From positions 248,001 through 312,000 of the forward strand of contig NZ_RCWY01000001.1 in assembly GCF_003688625.1 (NCBI RefSeq): a stretch of 64,000 nucleotides of DNA, given 5' to 3'. Each line of letters begins with the position of its first letter. Position 1 is the first letter of the stretch. Position numbers and translations under genes: made by a program. This DNA comes from Sphingomonas sp. PP-CE-3A-406. GTDB lineage: Bacteria > Pseudomonadota > Alphaproteobacteria > Sphingomonadales > Sphingomonadaceae. Under the pieces are notes generated by a model, which was not told the origin of the DNA, did no database searches, and was given only the letters and a program-made list of their open reading frames with translations. Of the stretch, positions 6,686 to 15,552 are shown in pieces.

Positions 6686-9508
6686 TTACATCTTCATCGT
6701 CAGGCTGAACTGGAACACGCGGCCGGTATTCATGTAGCCGCCGTTGCGATCGTTCGAGATGTAGCGTTCCGACTTGCCGACCGTTGCCCAATAGGTGTGC
6801 TGGTCGAGCAGGTTGCGCGCCGCCACGCCGATCTCGAGGTTTTCGGTGGCGGCGAAGGCGAGGCCGAAGTTCATCTCGCCGATCGGCTGGACGTAGATGT
6901 CGGGCTGGCTGTCCTGCACGCTCGCGAGGAAACGACCGGTGTAGTTGTACGACAGGTTGGTGCGGAACTGGCCGGCGGCATAGAAGATCTCGGCATTGTA
7001 GATCAGGTTCGGCGCCTGCGGCAGGGTCGATTTCCGGATGTCGGTCGCCGAGATCTGATAGTTCGCTTCGGTGTGCTGGTACGTGATGTTGCCGCCGACC
7101 CCGAAATTACCGAGGAATTTCGACGCCAGCATGTCGCCGATCGTGAAGCGGCCCGATGCCTCGATACCGCGTGCGTTGCCGTCGCGGCCGTTGGCGGGTT
7201 GGATCGTCGTCACCGATCCGACGGTATCGCCGATCGAGCGCGTGCCGGTCGGCACGAGGATGTTCTTGAGCGTCTTGTAATAGAGCGCGACCTGGAGATA
7301 GCGACCGACGCCGCCATAATATTCCACGCCCGCGTCGTAGCTCCACGCCTCGACCGGTTTCAGGTTCGGGTTGGGCCGGGTGACGGTGATGTTGCCGCTG
7401 GAATCGGCCTCGCTCCGCTGGGTCGGTCCGGCGAGCTGGTCGAAGGCCGGACGCGCATAGCTCGATCGCACCGCGCCGCGCACGACGAACCGCGCGTCGG
7501 GCTTCCACGCCGCCAGCAGGCTGGGGTCGAGATGGTCGTAGTCGCGTCCGGCATCGACGAAATTGCCGCCGACGCCGTTCGCGTTGGTCGAGAAATACCG
7601 CGCCCGGAAGCTGTTGTCCTCATACCGCAGCCCCGGCATCACCTCCAGCGTCCCGATCGTCAGCGTCGCCGTCGCATAGGCCGCCTTGCGCTTCTCGTTG
7701 CCCTTCAGCAGGCCCTGGTTGATCACCGTCGGTGAGACTAGCGACTGGTTCACATACTGGCTGACCTGGGAATCGAGCTGGCTGCGGTCGAGGACCTTGA
7801 TCCCGCGCGACGGATAATAATCGAGGAAGTCGGTCAGCACATGGCCGTTATACTGGTTGATCGTCGGCCCCTGCACGGTCCCGTTCTGGAGCGGCGTCAG
7901 GAAGCGGTAGCGCGTGATGTCGGGCGCGAGCGAGCGACCGTCGCGATCCGAATCCTCGTACAGCCCGCCGATCGCGACGTTGGTCAACACGCCGGTGCCG
8001 TCCCAGCCGATGCTGCCCTTCACGGTCTTCTTGACCTCCGACAGATAGTCGTAGCCCTGCTGGATGTAGAGCTGGCTCGGCCGGTCGAGTGACGAGACAT
8101 AGGCGCTCGCCCCCGACGACAGCACCGGTCGCGGCGATTTGGGATTGGACAGGTCGACGACGACACCCTGCGTCGCGGCGCCGGTGTTGTTCGCCGCGCC
8201 GTTATAGGCGATCCCGCGGAACGCCGCCTCGATCCGCTGCGGCTGATCGAAGCGGCCGTCGGCATAGGCGCCTTCGAGCGAGGCGGTGAAGCCGTTCCAA
8301 TGAGCCTTGCCGCCGATCTGCGCGGAGAACAGCTCCTGCTCGACGTCCTCGGTGCGGAAATAGCTGGCCGGGTTGATGCCGAGCGGGGTGTAGACGCCCG
8401 CGGCGTTGTACGCCTGCGTCGTGCCGCCGCCGGTCAGGGTGCGGACCGGGTTGGAGTTGGTCTGGCCGCGCGTCAGTTCGTTGCGCAGCCCGGTCTGGTT
8501 CATCGTGTTGGTATTGAGATAGGTCGCGTAGTTGACGCGCGCGAACAGTTCGACCGGGTCGCCGTGATAGTCGAGCGAGCCGGTCGCGCCGTAGCGCTTG
8601 ATCTCGTTGTTGTAGAAATTCCACTGGACGCCGTCGGCGGACAGCGCGTCGCCGTTGGCGCGGGGCGTGCCGACGTCGAAGGCGGTGGTCTTGTAGTCGT
8701 TCTGCACCGCGGTCGATTCGGCGGCGTTGGCGCGCTCCTCGTAATAGCCTGCGACATAGACGCCGAACTGATGGTCGCTGCCGAAACGCCGCGCGGCGTC
8801 TATGCCGACCGCGCCGCCGAAACCCTTCTGCTTGCGGTCGAGCGCGAGCTGCGCGCCCTGCGCCAGCACGCGGGCGCGCGTGAAGTCGGTCGAGAAGTCG
8901 AACGCGGTCGGCGTCCGCAGGTCGATGATGCCTGCGATCGAGTCCGAATCCTTGGCCGCCCCGGGAGTCTTGTCGACCGCGATCGCGCCGACCGCGAACG
9001 GCGAGAACAGGTTGAGCGAGATCGCGCGCGAGCTGCCGGCGACCTGCGGCAGGCGCAGGCCGTCGAGCGTGTAGGCGTTGTAACCGGTGTCGAACCCGCG
9101 GATCGAGACATATTGCGCTTCGCCGGTGGCGCTCTGGTTGCGGCCCTGGTCGCGGCTTACCGAGATGCCGGGCAGCTGCTTGGCAAGATCCGCGATCCCG
9201 GTCTGCGAATGGATCGCGACGTCGCCGGTGGTGACGATGTCGATGACGCCGACCGCGTCATGCTCCTCGGCGAGCGCGGTTTGCTGACGGCGGCCGTTGA
9301 CGACGATGTCGCCCGTTATCGCCTCGCTGACGGTCTCCTTCGGCAGCGTGTCGTCGGTCGTCGTGGCGGCCGGGCTGGTCTGCGCGAACGCGGCCGTGCC
9401 GGGGACGACGACGATCGCGGCGGCCAGAGCCCCGCCGGCGACATGGGTCAAAAGGGCAAGCGCGCGCGATCGCTGCCGGCGTACCGGCATCGGGAGTGTC
9501 GTGTTCAT
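6686..9508 (-). CDS. TonB-dependent receptor, TonB-Xanth-Caul type
   Basis: A 940-residue outer-membrane receptor. ATG at 9508 is preceded by AGGGGGG; the long open frame upstream of it is spurious. An N-terminal basic and hydrophobic signal ends near AAFA-Q (about residue 49). GDIVVNGRR marks the TonB-box region, then a plug with IADLAKQLPGISV, YVSIRGFDTGYNAYTLDG and AGIIDLRT, which resembles the TonB-Xanth-Caul subfamily often used for glycans and other large ligands. The barrel ends FSLTMKM, an unusual C-terminus without final F or W. It stands alone with no same-strand partner. A Pho-box-like element about 70 bases upstream suggests a phosphorus-containing ligand. Confidence 0.9.
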   Translation of the reverse strand: MNTTLPMPVRRQRSRALALLTHVAGGALAAAIVVVPGTAAFAQTSPAATTTDDTLPKETVSEAITGDIVVNGRRQQTALAEEHDAVGVIDIVTTGDVAIHSQTGIADLAKQLPGISVSRDQGRNQSATGEAQYVSIRGFDTGYNAYTLDGLRLPQVAGSSRAISLNLFSPFAVGAIAVDKTPGAAKDSDSIAGIIDLRTPTAFDFSTDFTRARVLAQGAQLALDRKQKGFGGAVGIDAARRFGSDHQFGVYVAGYYEERANAAESTAVQNDYKTTAFDVGTPRANGDALSADGVQWNFYNNEIKRYGATGSLDYHGDPVELFARVNYATYLNTNTMNQTGLRNELTRGQTNSNPVRTLTGGGTTQAYNAAGVYTPLGINPASYFRTEDVEQELFSAQIGGKAHWNGFTASLEGAYADGRFDQPQRIEAAFRGIAYNGAANNTGAATQGVVVDLSNPKSPRPVLSSGASAYVSSLDRPSQLYIQQGYDYLSEVKKTVKGSIGWDGTGVLTNVAIGGLYEDSDRDGRSLAPDITRYRFLTPLQNGTVQGPTINQYNGHVLTDFLDYYPSRGIKVLDRSQLDSQVSQYVNQSLVSPTVINQGLLKGNEKRKAAYATATLTIGTLEVMPGLRYEDNSFRARYFSTNANGVGGNFVDAGRDYDHLDPSLLAAWKPDARFVVRGAVRSSYARPAFDQLAGPTQRSEADSSGNITVTRPNPNLKPVEAWSYDAGVEYYGGVGRYLQVALYYKTLKNILVPTGTRSIGDTVGSVTTIQPANGRDGNARGIEASGRFTIGDMLASKFLGNFGVGGNITYQHTEANYQISATDIRKSTLPQAPNLIYNAEIFYAAGQFRTNLSYNYTGRFLASVQDSQPDIYVQPIGEMNFGLAFAATENLEIGVAARNLLDQHTYWATVGKSERYISNDRNGGYMNTGRVFQFSLTMKM

Positions 9509-9573
9509 GGTTTCCCCCCTGGGATGGTTGGGCGGACTGACACGTCCGTTGGCCGGGCAGCTAGGACCGATTT

Positions 9574-9591
9574 GATACCGTTTTATGACAG
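9574..9591 (-). promoter_or_regulatory. Pho-box-like direct repeat upstream of TonB receptor
   Basis: On the minus strand the site reads CTGTCAT, AAAA, CGGTATC. The first half matches the PhoB consensus half-site plus spacer exactly; the second half keeps only part of it. It lies 66 bases before the ATG at 9508, a normal place for an activator site next to a promoter. Binding by PhoB is inferred from sequence only. Confidence 0.45.
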
Positions 9592-9733
9592 GATCGTATA
9601 ATTGTATGTGATCTGTTTCTTTTGACGCTACGGAACGAGCGGTTGCGCGACGACGATCAGCCGCGCCTATCCGCCGCTGATCGAACACTGCAATATCCGA
9701 TGCCGGTCGATCGAAAGCGGTTATAGTGACCCG

Positions 9734-10729
9734 ATGACACCCACGACCGACACCTTGGCAGACCTTGGCTGGACCGCACATTTCAACGATCAGATTTCGG
9801 ACGAGGAGGCACAGCACTGCCATCCGGTCCGCGTGATGGCGGTCCATCGCGGCAAGATCGCGGTCGCGGGCGAGGGATCGCGCGACTTCGTCTCGCCTTA
9901 TATCCCCGGCGCGCAGCCGACCGACGACCACCCGACCGTCGGCGACTGGCTGCTGTTCGACGACGCGATGGGGCATCCGATCCGCGTGCTGCACCGGATC
10001 AACCTGTTCAAGCGACGCTCGCCGGCCGATCCGCGCAAGGACCAGATGATCGCCGCGAACGTCGATACGGTCTTCATCGTCGCGTCGTGCAACCAGGATT
10101 TCAGCGTCGCGCGGCTGGAGCGGTATCTGGTGCTGGCGCGCGAGGTCGGCGTGCAGCCGGTCGTGGTGCTGACCAAGTCCGACCTGACCGATACGCCGGA
10201 GACGTTCGCAGCGGCGGCGCGCGCGATCGAACCGGGTCTGCTGGTCGAGACGGTCAATGGCCGCGACCCGGCCGACGTCGCGCGTCTCGCGGCGTGGTGC
10301 GGTCCGGGCAAGACCGTGGCGTTTCTCGGATCGTCGGGCGTCGGCAAGTCGACGCTCGTCAATACGTTGCGCGGCTCCGACAGCATCGCGACGCAGGCGA
10401 TCCGCGCCATCGACGGCACCGGTCGCCACACCACGACGGTGCGCGAGATGCATCGGCTCGAACAGGGCGGGTGGCTGCTCGATTTGCCGGGGATGCGCGA
10501 GCTGCAACTGTCCGAGGCGGCCTCGGGCATCGCCGAGGTCTTCGACGATTTCACGCTGGTTGCGCAAGATTGCCGCTTCTCGGACTGTTCGCACCGCGTC
10601 GAACCGGGTTGCGCGATCCAGGCGGCGATCGCTGCGGGGACGCTGACCCCGGAGCGGTTCGACCGCTGGCGCAGGCTCGCGGCGGAGGAAAAGGGACCGG
10701 TGTCGACCGGCGGTCGGCGGCGGTCCTAA
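9734..10729 (+). CDS. rsgA: Ribosome small-subunit-dependent GTPase A
   Basis: A 331-residue circularly permuted GTPase that checks late maturation of the 30S subunit. An OB-fold-like N-terminus (about 1-95) is followed by the permuted G motifs: TKSD (147-150, G4) before the P-loop GSSGVGKST (199-207, G1) and DLPGM (250-254, G3). The C-terminal zinc site C280, C285, H287, C293 is intact. Length is normal for the family. It is divergent from the receptor at 9508 and monocistronic as far as visible. Confidence 0.95.
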   Translation: MTPTTDTLADLGWTAHFNDQISDEEAQHCHPVRVMAVHRGKIAVAGEGSRDFVSPYIPGAQPTDDHPTVGDWLLFDDAMGHPIRVLHRINLFKRRSPADPRKDQMIAANVDTVFIVASCNQDFSVARLERYLVLAREVGVQPVVVLTKSDLTDTPETFAAAARAIEPGLLVETVNGRDPADVARLAAWCGPGKTVAFLGSSGVGKSTLVNTLRGSDSIATQAIRAIDGTGRHTTTVREMHRLEQGGWLLDLPGMRELQLSEAASGIAEVFDDFTLVAQDCRFSDCSHRVEPGCAIQAAIAAGTLTPERFDRWRRLAAEEKGPVSTGGRRRS

Positions 10730-10784
10730 GCGTGCGTCATGCCAAGGTTAGGCGTGTTCCGGTCTCTACCGCTACGCCGATGCC

Positions 10785-11033
10785 GTGACCAACGATACCA
10801 ACCCTCGGTCCGGTCCCGCGCTGCATTTCGTGGGGTTTCGGGGAGATGAATATCTCCGCGCGATCCGTATCTTCGGGCCGCCGGACTTCATCCATGTCGG
10901 CTGGGACAGCTGGGCCAAGCTGGACGTGGCGGCTGGCGACGTCGTGGTGTTCGCACGCGGCACCTTCGACGATCCGCCGTCCGCTTACAGTTTTCCGGAT
11001 ATCTACGAAGCGCCGGACGATCAGTCCGCCTGA
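10785..11033 (+). CDS. Small conserved-looking protein of unknown function
   Basis: An 82-residue soluble protein from a GTG start. The core LHFVGFRGDEYLRAIRIFGPP, then FIHVGWDSWAKLDV and VVVFARG, has the even mix of charged and aromatic residues of a folded protein and lacks the Arg/Ser/Pro-rich look of shadow frames. It begins 55 bases after rsgA and may be co-transcribed with it. No function can be assigned. Confidence 0.6.
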   Translation: MTNDTNPRSGPALHFVGFRGDEYLRAIRIFGPPDFIHVGWDSWAKLDVAAGDVVVFARGTFDDPPSAYSFPDIYEAPDDQSA

Positions 11034-11038
11034 CAGGC

Positions 11039-11383
11039 TTACTTGCGCTTCCGCTTGACCGGGGTGCTTCCGCACGAAAATTTCGCGCGTAACGCGTTGC
11101 GCACGACGAAGGATGGCGCATCGGTCCATTGCTCGTCGTGCATCCGCAGGTATCGCCGGACCGACGCGACGGTATCCAGCGTCGAGGCGCTCGCGGGTTT
11201 CGGACAGATCTGGCGCGCCTGCGACAGCGTGTCGAACGCACCGATGATATAGCCGGTGCAGAAGGTGGCGGCAGGATCGGTATCCTTGCCGCGACAGTCG
11301 CTGACCAGCTGCTCGGTCGTCAGCGAACTGACCACGACGGGCGCCTTCGACGCGGCGAGTGCGGCAATCATCATCAGGATCAT
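11039..11383 (-). CDS. Rap1a/Tai-family protein
   Basis: A 114-residue protein with a short hydrophobic N-terminus (MILMMIAALAASKAPVVV) that may be a signal peptide. The pattern fits the Rap1a/Tai domain: FCTGYIIGAFD, then QICPKPASAS, a VRRYLRMHDEQW helix and a final ALRAKFSCG, with conserved cysteines. In type VI secretion systems such proteins are immunity factors against amidase effectors, but most copies, like this one, stand outside such loci, and the domain is common as a single exported protein. ATG at 11383 is chosen over a longer open frame because that extension is antisense to the transpeptidase gene. It lies 34 bases downstream of the L,D-transpeptidase, so a cell-wall link is possible. 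Confidence 0.7.
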   Translation of the reverse strand: MILMMIAALAASKAPVVVSSLTTEQLVSDCRGKDTDPAATFCTGYIIGAFDTLSQARQICPKPASASTLDTVASVRRYLRMHDEQWTDAPSFVVRNALRAKFSCGSTPVKRKRK

Positions 11384-11417
11384 GCGGTTCTTCTCTTCGG
11401 TCGAGCGGGTGTAACGG

Positions 11418-12260
11418 TCATGCAGCGGGCTCGCTCTGCGTCGCGCCGTCGAGATACGGCAGCAGGCGGAGGCGCGGGAATACCTCGTCCAGCGTCTTCG
11501 TGTCCGGCAGGATGTAGACCACGCCGCCCGCCTTCTTGAACAGCGGGCTGAGCTTGCGCGTGTAGAAGGGCGTGCCGACGTTGACGCAGCCGAACGAGAT
11601 CCGGTTGTCGTCGGGCGACGGCGATAGGAGCCGCTGGACGCGCTTCTCCTTCTTGTTCGTCGTGATGACCGCGTGGATCGCGACGGAATTGGCGTAGTCC
11701 ACCCAGAGCACGCGCTCATGGCCGAACGCGCGACCGAACTTGGCGACATACCGACCAGCGGGCGTCGTGCGTTCGGCGGGGCCGATGTCTTCGAGCTTCT
11801 TGGCCCCGACCCCCGGGGTCGAATCGTCGCCGATGCCGATGCCGAGCAGCACGGGCGTCTGTCCGAGCAACGTGCCGTCTGCCTTGAACAGATAGAGCAA
11901 AGCGGCCGGCTTATCGATGACGATATAGGGGAGGGTGGCGTTGTCCTGCGCCGCCTTGACCCACGCCATCACCCGAGATGCGGATTCTGTCGGAATGGGA
12001 GCGGGCACCGGGGGAGCAACGCTCGCGACCTTCCGTTTTGAAGGTGGGCGTTTTGCAGATGCGCCCTTTCCAGACGCGCCTTTTACCGACGGGCGCTTGG
12101 CGGGCCCGGTTTTCGCGTTCGCAGCTCTCTTGGCAGGTCGAGTGCTGGCGTCGGCGGTCTGGGCATTCGCGAGGCAAGGTGCCGCCGCAAGCGACACCAA
12201 TGCGGCGACCCGAAACGCAAAAGAAAACGGCTCTAACGCCATCGTTCGAAGATTGATCAT
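11418..12260 (-). CDS. L,D-transpeptidase family protein
   Basis: A 280-residue exported protein. A signal peptide ends near ANA-Q (about residue 34), followed by a Lys/Ala/Pro-rich linker (40-92) that could sit in the periplasmic cell-wall mesh, then a catalytic YkuD-like domain (110-265). The active-site region reads H196 and later RISFGCVNV with the likely nucleophile C225. The family crosslinks peptidoglycan or attaches lipoproteins to it. The usual S-H-G-C is S-F-G-C here, a variant seen in divergent members. The start could be ATG 12260 or 12242; neither has a clear ribosome site. The next gene downstream is the Rap1a-like protein. Confidence 0.8.
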   Translation of the reverse strand: MINLRTMALEPFSFAFRVAALVSLAAAPCLANAQTADASTRPAKRAANAKTGPAKRPSVKGASGKGASAKRPPSKRKVASVAPPVPAPIPTESASRVMAWVKAAQDNATLPYIVIDKPAALLYLFKADGTLLGQTPVLLGIGIGDDSTPGVGAKKLEDIGPAERTTPAGRYVAKFGRAFGHERVLWVDYANSVAIHAVITTNKKEKRVQRLLSPSPDDNRISFGCVNVGTPFYTRKLSPLFKKAGGVVYILPDTKTLDEVFPRLRLLPYLDGATQSEPAA

Positions 12261-12326
12261 TCGACGATTTAGCAGAGCCGTTTTCCGTTACAAGTGCCGG
12301 TTACCCGGCATTTAGGTGTTCGGCGA

Positions 12327-12638
12327 TCAGCCGCGCGGCTTGCGCGCGCGCTGCTTCTGGAGCTGCTGCATCTGCTGGTCGACGCCATCGACGCGGCCGT
12401 TGAGCTGGTCGATCCGCTGACCGTTCTGCTGTGCCTGGCCGGCTGCAGCCTGTGCCTGGGTCAGCGCCTGGCCGGATACGCCCTCGACCGTGCGCAGACG
12501 TCCGTCGATGCCGTCGATGCGGGTGTTCACGGTGGCGATCTGATCGTTGACATAGCCCTTGGTCGCGCAGCCGCCGAGGCTGACCGAACCGAGCAGGATC
12601 ATCGCAACTGCCGAACGCTTTGCAAAGTTAGAATTCAT
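12327..12638 (-). CDS. Small coiled-coil outer-membrane lipoprotein
   Basis: A 103-residue protein with a lipoprotein signal peptide and lipobox LGGC (Cys at residue 24). The mature part is a heptad-rich coiled coil of repeated IDGIDGR, VEG and INQLN/RVDGVDQQ-type units ending in basic KQRARKPRG, like an Lpp-style envelope tether or the N-terminal segment seen on some sphingomonad OmpA-like proteins. The basic tail might bind peptidoglycan. ATG is preceded by GAGGTGAGGG. Function is inferred from architecture only. Confidence 0.8.
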   Translation of the reverse strand: MNSNFAKRSAVAMILLGSVSLGGCATKGYVNDQIATVNTRIDGIDGRLRTVEGVSGQALTQAQAAAGQAQQNGQRIDQLNGRVDGVDQQMQQLQKQRARKPRG

Positions 12639-12922
12639 TCCCTCACCTCATCTGTAGTGGTATTTCCCGGCGACCAAGGTCCCGGCCCGATCCGTTTGGC
12701 AATTCGTTTTGGCTGAAATGTGTCCGTTACGGGTCCAATCGAAGCAGCGATTTTGCGCAAAACGGGGCGCCTTCGGCAGCGGTTTTGCGGTTCCGGCGTC
12801 GTTCGCGCGAATACTTCGCCGGGCTGTATGTCATTGGCACCGAACCGTTTTTCCGGCGCCGCGGTCGTAGAGCGTGCATCGTCACGGCGTCCATCCGCGG
12901 CCTCCGGCCCGTGTCGGGGCGT

Positions 12923-13258
12923 TCACCCCTGATCGTTTGCGCCGTTTTCGAACCACCGCGCATAGGGCGTGTTGGCGACCATGCGGCGGTTTAGGTCGGG
13001 CTTGCCGTCATCCCACCAGACCGGCCCGCGTTCGCCGAGCGCGACCTTCGCACGATCGACGCCCGCCCGCGCCTCTGCCAATGCCGCCTTGTCGGCCTTG
13101 CGCAACGCGACCCCCACTGCGCGTCTGGCCTGCATCAGCTCGGCGACCAGCGCGGTACGGCGGTCCTCGGACAGCGAGGGATCGGCGCGACGCCATAGCC
13201 TGCCGCGGACGACGAAGTAGCGGCCGTCCGGGGTTACCGGATGAACGTCCGCGGGCAC
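12923..13258 (-). CDS. Conserved hypothetical protein
   Basis: A 111-residue soluble protein from a GTG start 3 bases after the stop of the HNH gene, so the two form an operon. It has a helical middle (ALVAELMQARRAV, repeated Ala/Lys/Glu) and a conserved-looking end GERGPVWWDDGKPDLNRRM and NTPYARWF. I recognise this as a commonly seen proteobacterial small protein but know no function for it. Its pairing with an HNH-type protein hints at DNA handling, but this is weak. Confidence 0.7.
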   Translation of the reverse strand: MPADVHPVTPDGRYFVVRGRLWRRADPSLSEDRRTALVAELMQARRAVGVALRKADKAALAEARAGVDRAKVALGERGPVWWDDGKPDLNRRMVANTPYARWFENGANDQG

Positions 13259-13261
13259 GCC

Positions 13262-13603
13262 TCAGCGGGTCTTCTTGGCTGGCGACGCGGTGAAATCGGG
13301 ATCCTTCTTCGCCACCCAGTCGACGAACTTACGGATAGTCGGATTGGCGAGCAGGCTGTCGACATCCATCCCGGCGCGCTGCAGTTCCGAATTGGTGAAA
13401 TTGGTGGTCAGCGTCTGCTGGCAGACCGGATGCATCGGCACGACATCGCGTCCACCGCGGCTTTTCGGCACCGGGTGATGCCAGACGATCGTCGTCCCGG
13501 TCGGACGGCCGCACAACCAGCATGGCACCGCCGGCGGAACGTCCTGCTCCTCCGCTGCCTGCGGGTCTTCATAGGGCATGTGTTTCGAATGCTTGCGGGC
13601 CAT
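13262..13603 (-). CDS. HNH-motif zinc protein
   Basis: A 113-residue protein with CWLCG (C28, C31), WHHPVPKSRGG (H42, H43) and HPVCQQ (H58, C61), the ββα-metal arrangement of small HNH proteins with a four-ligand zinc site. HNH domains are usually nucleases, but many short chromosomal copies have no known target. ATG at 13603 gives the natural length; upstream residues in the open frame are antisense noise. Divergent from poxB and 3 bases before the next leftward gene. Confidence 0.72.
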   Translation of the reverse strand: MARKHSKHMPYEDPQAAEEQDVPPAVPCWLCGRPTGTTIVWHHPVPKSRGGRDVVPMHPVCQQTLTTNFTNSELQRAGMDVDSLLANPTIRKFVDWVAKKDPDFTASPAKKTR

Positions 13604-13787
13604 GGTGTACCTGAACTGTCTCGACGGGCGCTTCCGACGGTGTGACTCAAAGCCGTTCCGTCCGTGTCGCGCAAGCAGGATTGGGGTGAAAGATTGCGCG
13701 CGCTGCATCCCTACCGACGCGAAACGCGTTTGCGCCCTGTCCGTCGTTCGATCGACAGCGATCATTCAATTTGCCTGGAGCCGTTAC

Positions 13788-15536
13788 ATGCCGAAGACCG
13801 TCATCGCCGACCTGTTCGCCGAAACGCTGCATCTGGCCGGGGTCGAGCGCATCTACGGCGTGGTCGGCGACAGCCTGAACGGGCTGACCGACAGCTTGCG
13901 GCGCCAGGGCAAGATCGAGTGGATCCATATGCGCAACGAGGAGGCAGCCGCGTTCGCCGCGGGTGCCGAGGCGCAATTGACTGGTCGGCTCGCGGTCTGC
14001 GCCGGGTCGTGCGGCCCCGGCAACATGCATCTGATCAACGGCCTGTACGACTGCAACCGGACCCGCGTCCCGGTGCTGGCGATCGCCGCGCAGATCCCGA
14101 GCGGCGAGATCGGCTCGAACTATTTCCAGGAGACGCGTCCCGAGGCGCTCTTCCGCGAATGCAGCGTGTATTGCGAGACGATCTCCGACGCCGACCAGAT
14201 GCCACGAACGCTGGAAACCGCGATCCGCGCGGCGGTCGGCCATCGCGGTGTCTCGGTCGTTGCGATGCCGGGCGATGTCGCGTTGCGCTCCACCACCGGC
14301 ACGTTGGCCCGGTCGGCGGGCGCATTGTTGCCGCCGCGCGCGACGACGGTGCCCGCGGACGCCGATATCGCCAAACTGGCCACGCTCCTGAACGGCGCCG
14401 GCAAGGTGACGATCCTCGCCGGCCGCGGGTGTCGCACCGCGCACGCCGAACTGCTTAAAGTCGCCGAGCGGCTCCAGGCGCCGATCGTCCACGCGCTCGG
14501 CGGCAAGGAGTTCGTCGAATACGACAACCCCTATGATGTCGGCATGACCGGGTTGATCGGCTTTTCGAGCGGCTACGATGCGATGATGGGCTGCGACGTG
14601 CTGCTGATGCTCGGCACCGACTTTCCCTATCGCCAATTCTATCCGGTCGACGCCAAGGTCGCGCAGGTCGACCTGCTTCCCGAAAATCTGGGACGGCGAA
14701 CCGCGATCGATATCGGGCTGGTCGGCGATGTCGGCGCGACGCTCGCGGCGCTGATGCCGCATCTGACGGGCGCCCCCGACGGCGCGTTCCTGAAATCCGC
14801 GTGCGACAATTATGCCGAGGCGCGCAAGGGGCTCGACGAACTCGCCGACGGTACGCCCGGCAGCGGAGTGATCCATCCCCAACACGTCGCCCGCGTCGTC
14901 AGCGCGGTCGCGGCGGACGATGCGGTGTTCGCCTGCGATGTCGGCACGCCGACGATCTGGGCGGCGCGCTATCTGAAGATGAACGGGCGGCGCGGGCTGA
15001 TCGGGTCGTTCAACCACGGATCGATGGCCAATGCGTTGCCGCAGGCGATCGGCGTGCAGACCAGCTTCCCGGATCGCCAGGTCGTCACGCTGTCGGGCGA
15101 TGGCGGCCTGGCGATGCTGATGGGTGAGTTGCTCACCGTCCGACAGCTCGGGCTGCCGGTGAAGATCATCGTCTTCAACAACGGCACGCTGGGCTTCGTC
15201 GAGATGGAGATGAAGGCGGCCGGGCTGGTCGAAACCGGCGTCGCGCTCGACAATCCGGATTTCGCGGCGATGGCGCGGGCGATCGGAATCCACGGCGTGC
15301 GAATCACCGATCCGGGCGAGGTGGCGGCCGGCGTCCGCGACGTCCTGGCGCATCCGGGACCCGCGTTGCTCGATGCGGTGACGGCGCGCACCGAATTGTC
15401 GATGCCGCCCAAGATCACGCTCGAGCAGATGAAGGGCTTCACGCTCTACATGGCCAAGGCGATCATCAGCGGTCGCGGCGACTCGGTCGTCGAGCTCGGC
15501 AAGACCAACGTCGGTCTGCTGAAGCGCCTGTTCTGA
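13788..15536 (+). CDS. poxB: Thiamine-diphosphate-dependent pyruvate dehydrogenase (quinone)-like enzyme
   Basis: A 582-residue three-domain ThDP enzyme. The N-terminal domain has GVVGDSLNGL and the catalytic Glu in RNEEAAAFAAG; the C-terminal domain has the ThDP-binding motif GDGGLAMLMGELLT through VFNNGTLGF. PoxB oxidises pyruvate to acetate and CO2 and passes electrons to quinone at the membrane. The start at 13788 has GGAG 8 bases upstream. Length fits PoxB (about 570). Specificity within the family (acetolactate synthase, other 2-oxo acids) cannot be fixed from sequence alone, though the opening AGVERIYGVVGDSLN is typical of PoxB. Confidence 0.85.
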   Translation: MPKTVIADLFAETLHLAGVERIYGVVGDSLNGLTDSLRRQGKIEWIHMRNEEAAAFAAGAEAQLTGRLAVCAGSCGPGNMHLINGLYDCNRTRVPVLAIAAQIPSGEIGSNYFQETRPEALFRECSVYCETISDADQMPRTLETAIRAAVGHRGVSVVAMPGDVALRSTTGTLARSAGALLPPRATTVPADADIAKLATLLNGAGKVTILAGRGCRTAHAELLKVAERLQAPIVHALGGKEFVEYDNPYDVGMTGLIGFSSGYDAMMGCDVLLMLGTDFPYRQFYPVDAKVAQVDLLPENLGRRTAIDIGLVGDVGATLAALMPHLTGAPDGAFLKSACDNYAEARKGLDELADGTPGSGVIHPQHVARVVSAVAADDAVFACDVGTPTIWAARYLKMNGRRGLIGSFNHGSMANALPQAIGVQTSFPDRQVVTLSGDGGLAMLMGELLTVRQLGLPVKIIVFNNGTLGFVEMEMKAAGLVETGVALDNPDFAAMARAIGIHGVRITDPGEVAAGVRDVLAHPGPALLDAVTARTELSMPPKITLEQMKGFTLYMAKAIISGRGDSVVELGKTNVGLLKRLF

Positions 15537-15552
15537 TAGGACGGGACGCGCG

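Noticed and set aside
9509..10594. N-terminal extension of the receptor frame by about 360 residues
   Set aside because: It is antisense to rsgA; the true start at 9508 has a strong ribosome site and a signal peptide follows it.
11039..11383. Rap1a-like gene as part of a type VI secretion effector-immunity pair
   Set aside because: No secretion genes or amidase effector are nearby, and the neighbour is an L,D-transpeptidase; the domain is common outside such systems.
12727..12834. A 35-codon minus-strand frame (MTYSPAKYSRERRR...)
   Set aside because: Basic and protein-like, but no ribosome site and no known family; too short to support.
12639..12922. Search for a tRNA or small RNA in a 284-base gap
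   Set aside because: No cloverleaf, no T-loop sequence and no terminator; only repeated TTTTGCG/CGGTT tracts.
13262..13603. HNH gene as part of a phage, homing element or defence system
   Set aside because: No phage, intron or restriction genes flank it, and the neighbour is a housekeeping-type small protein.
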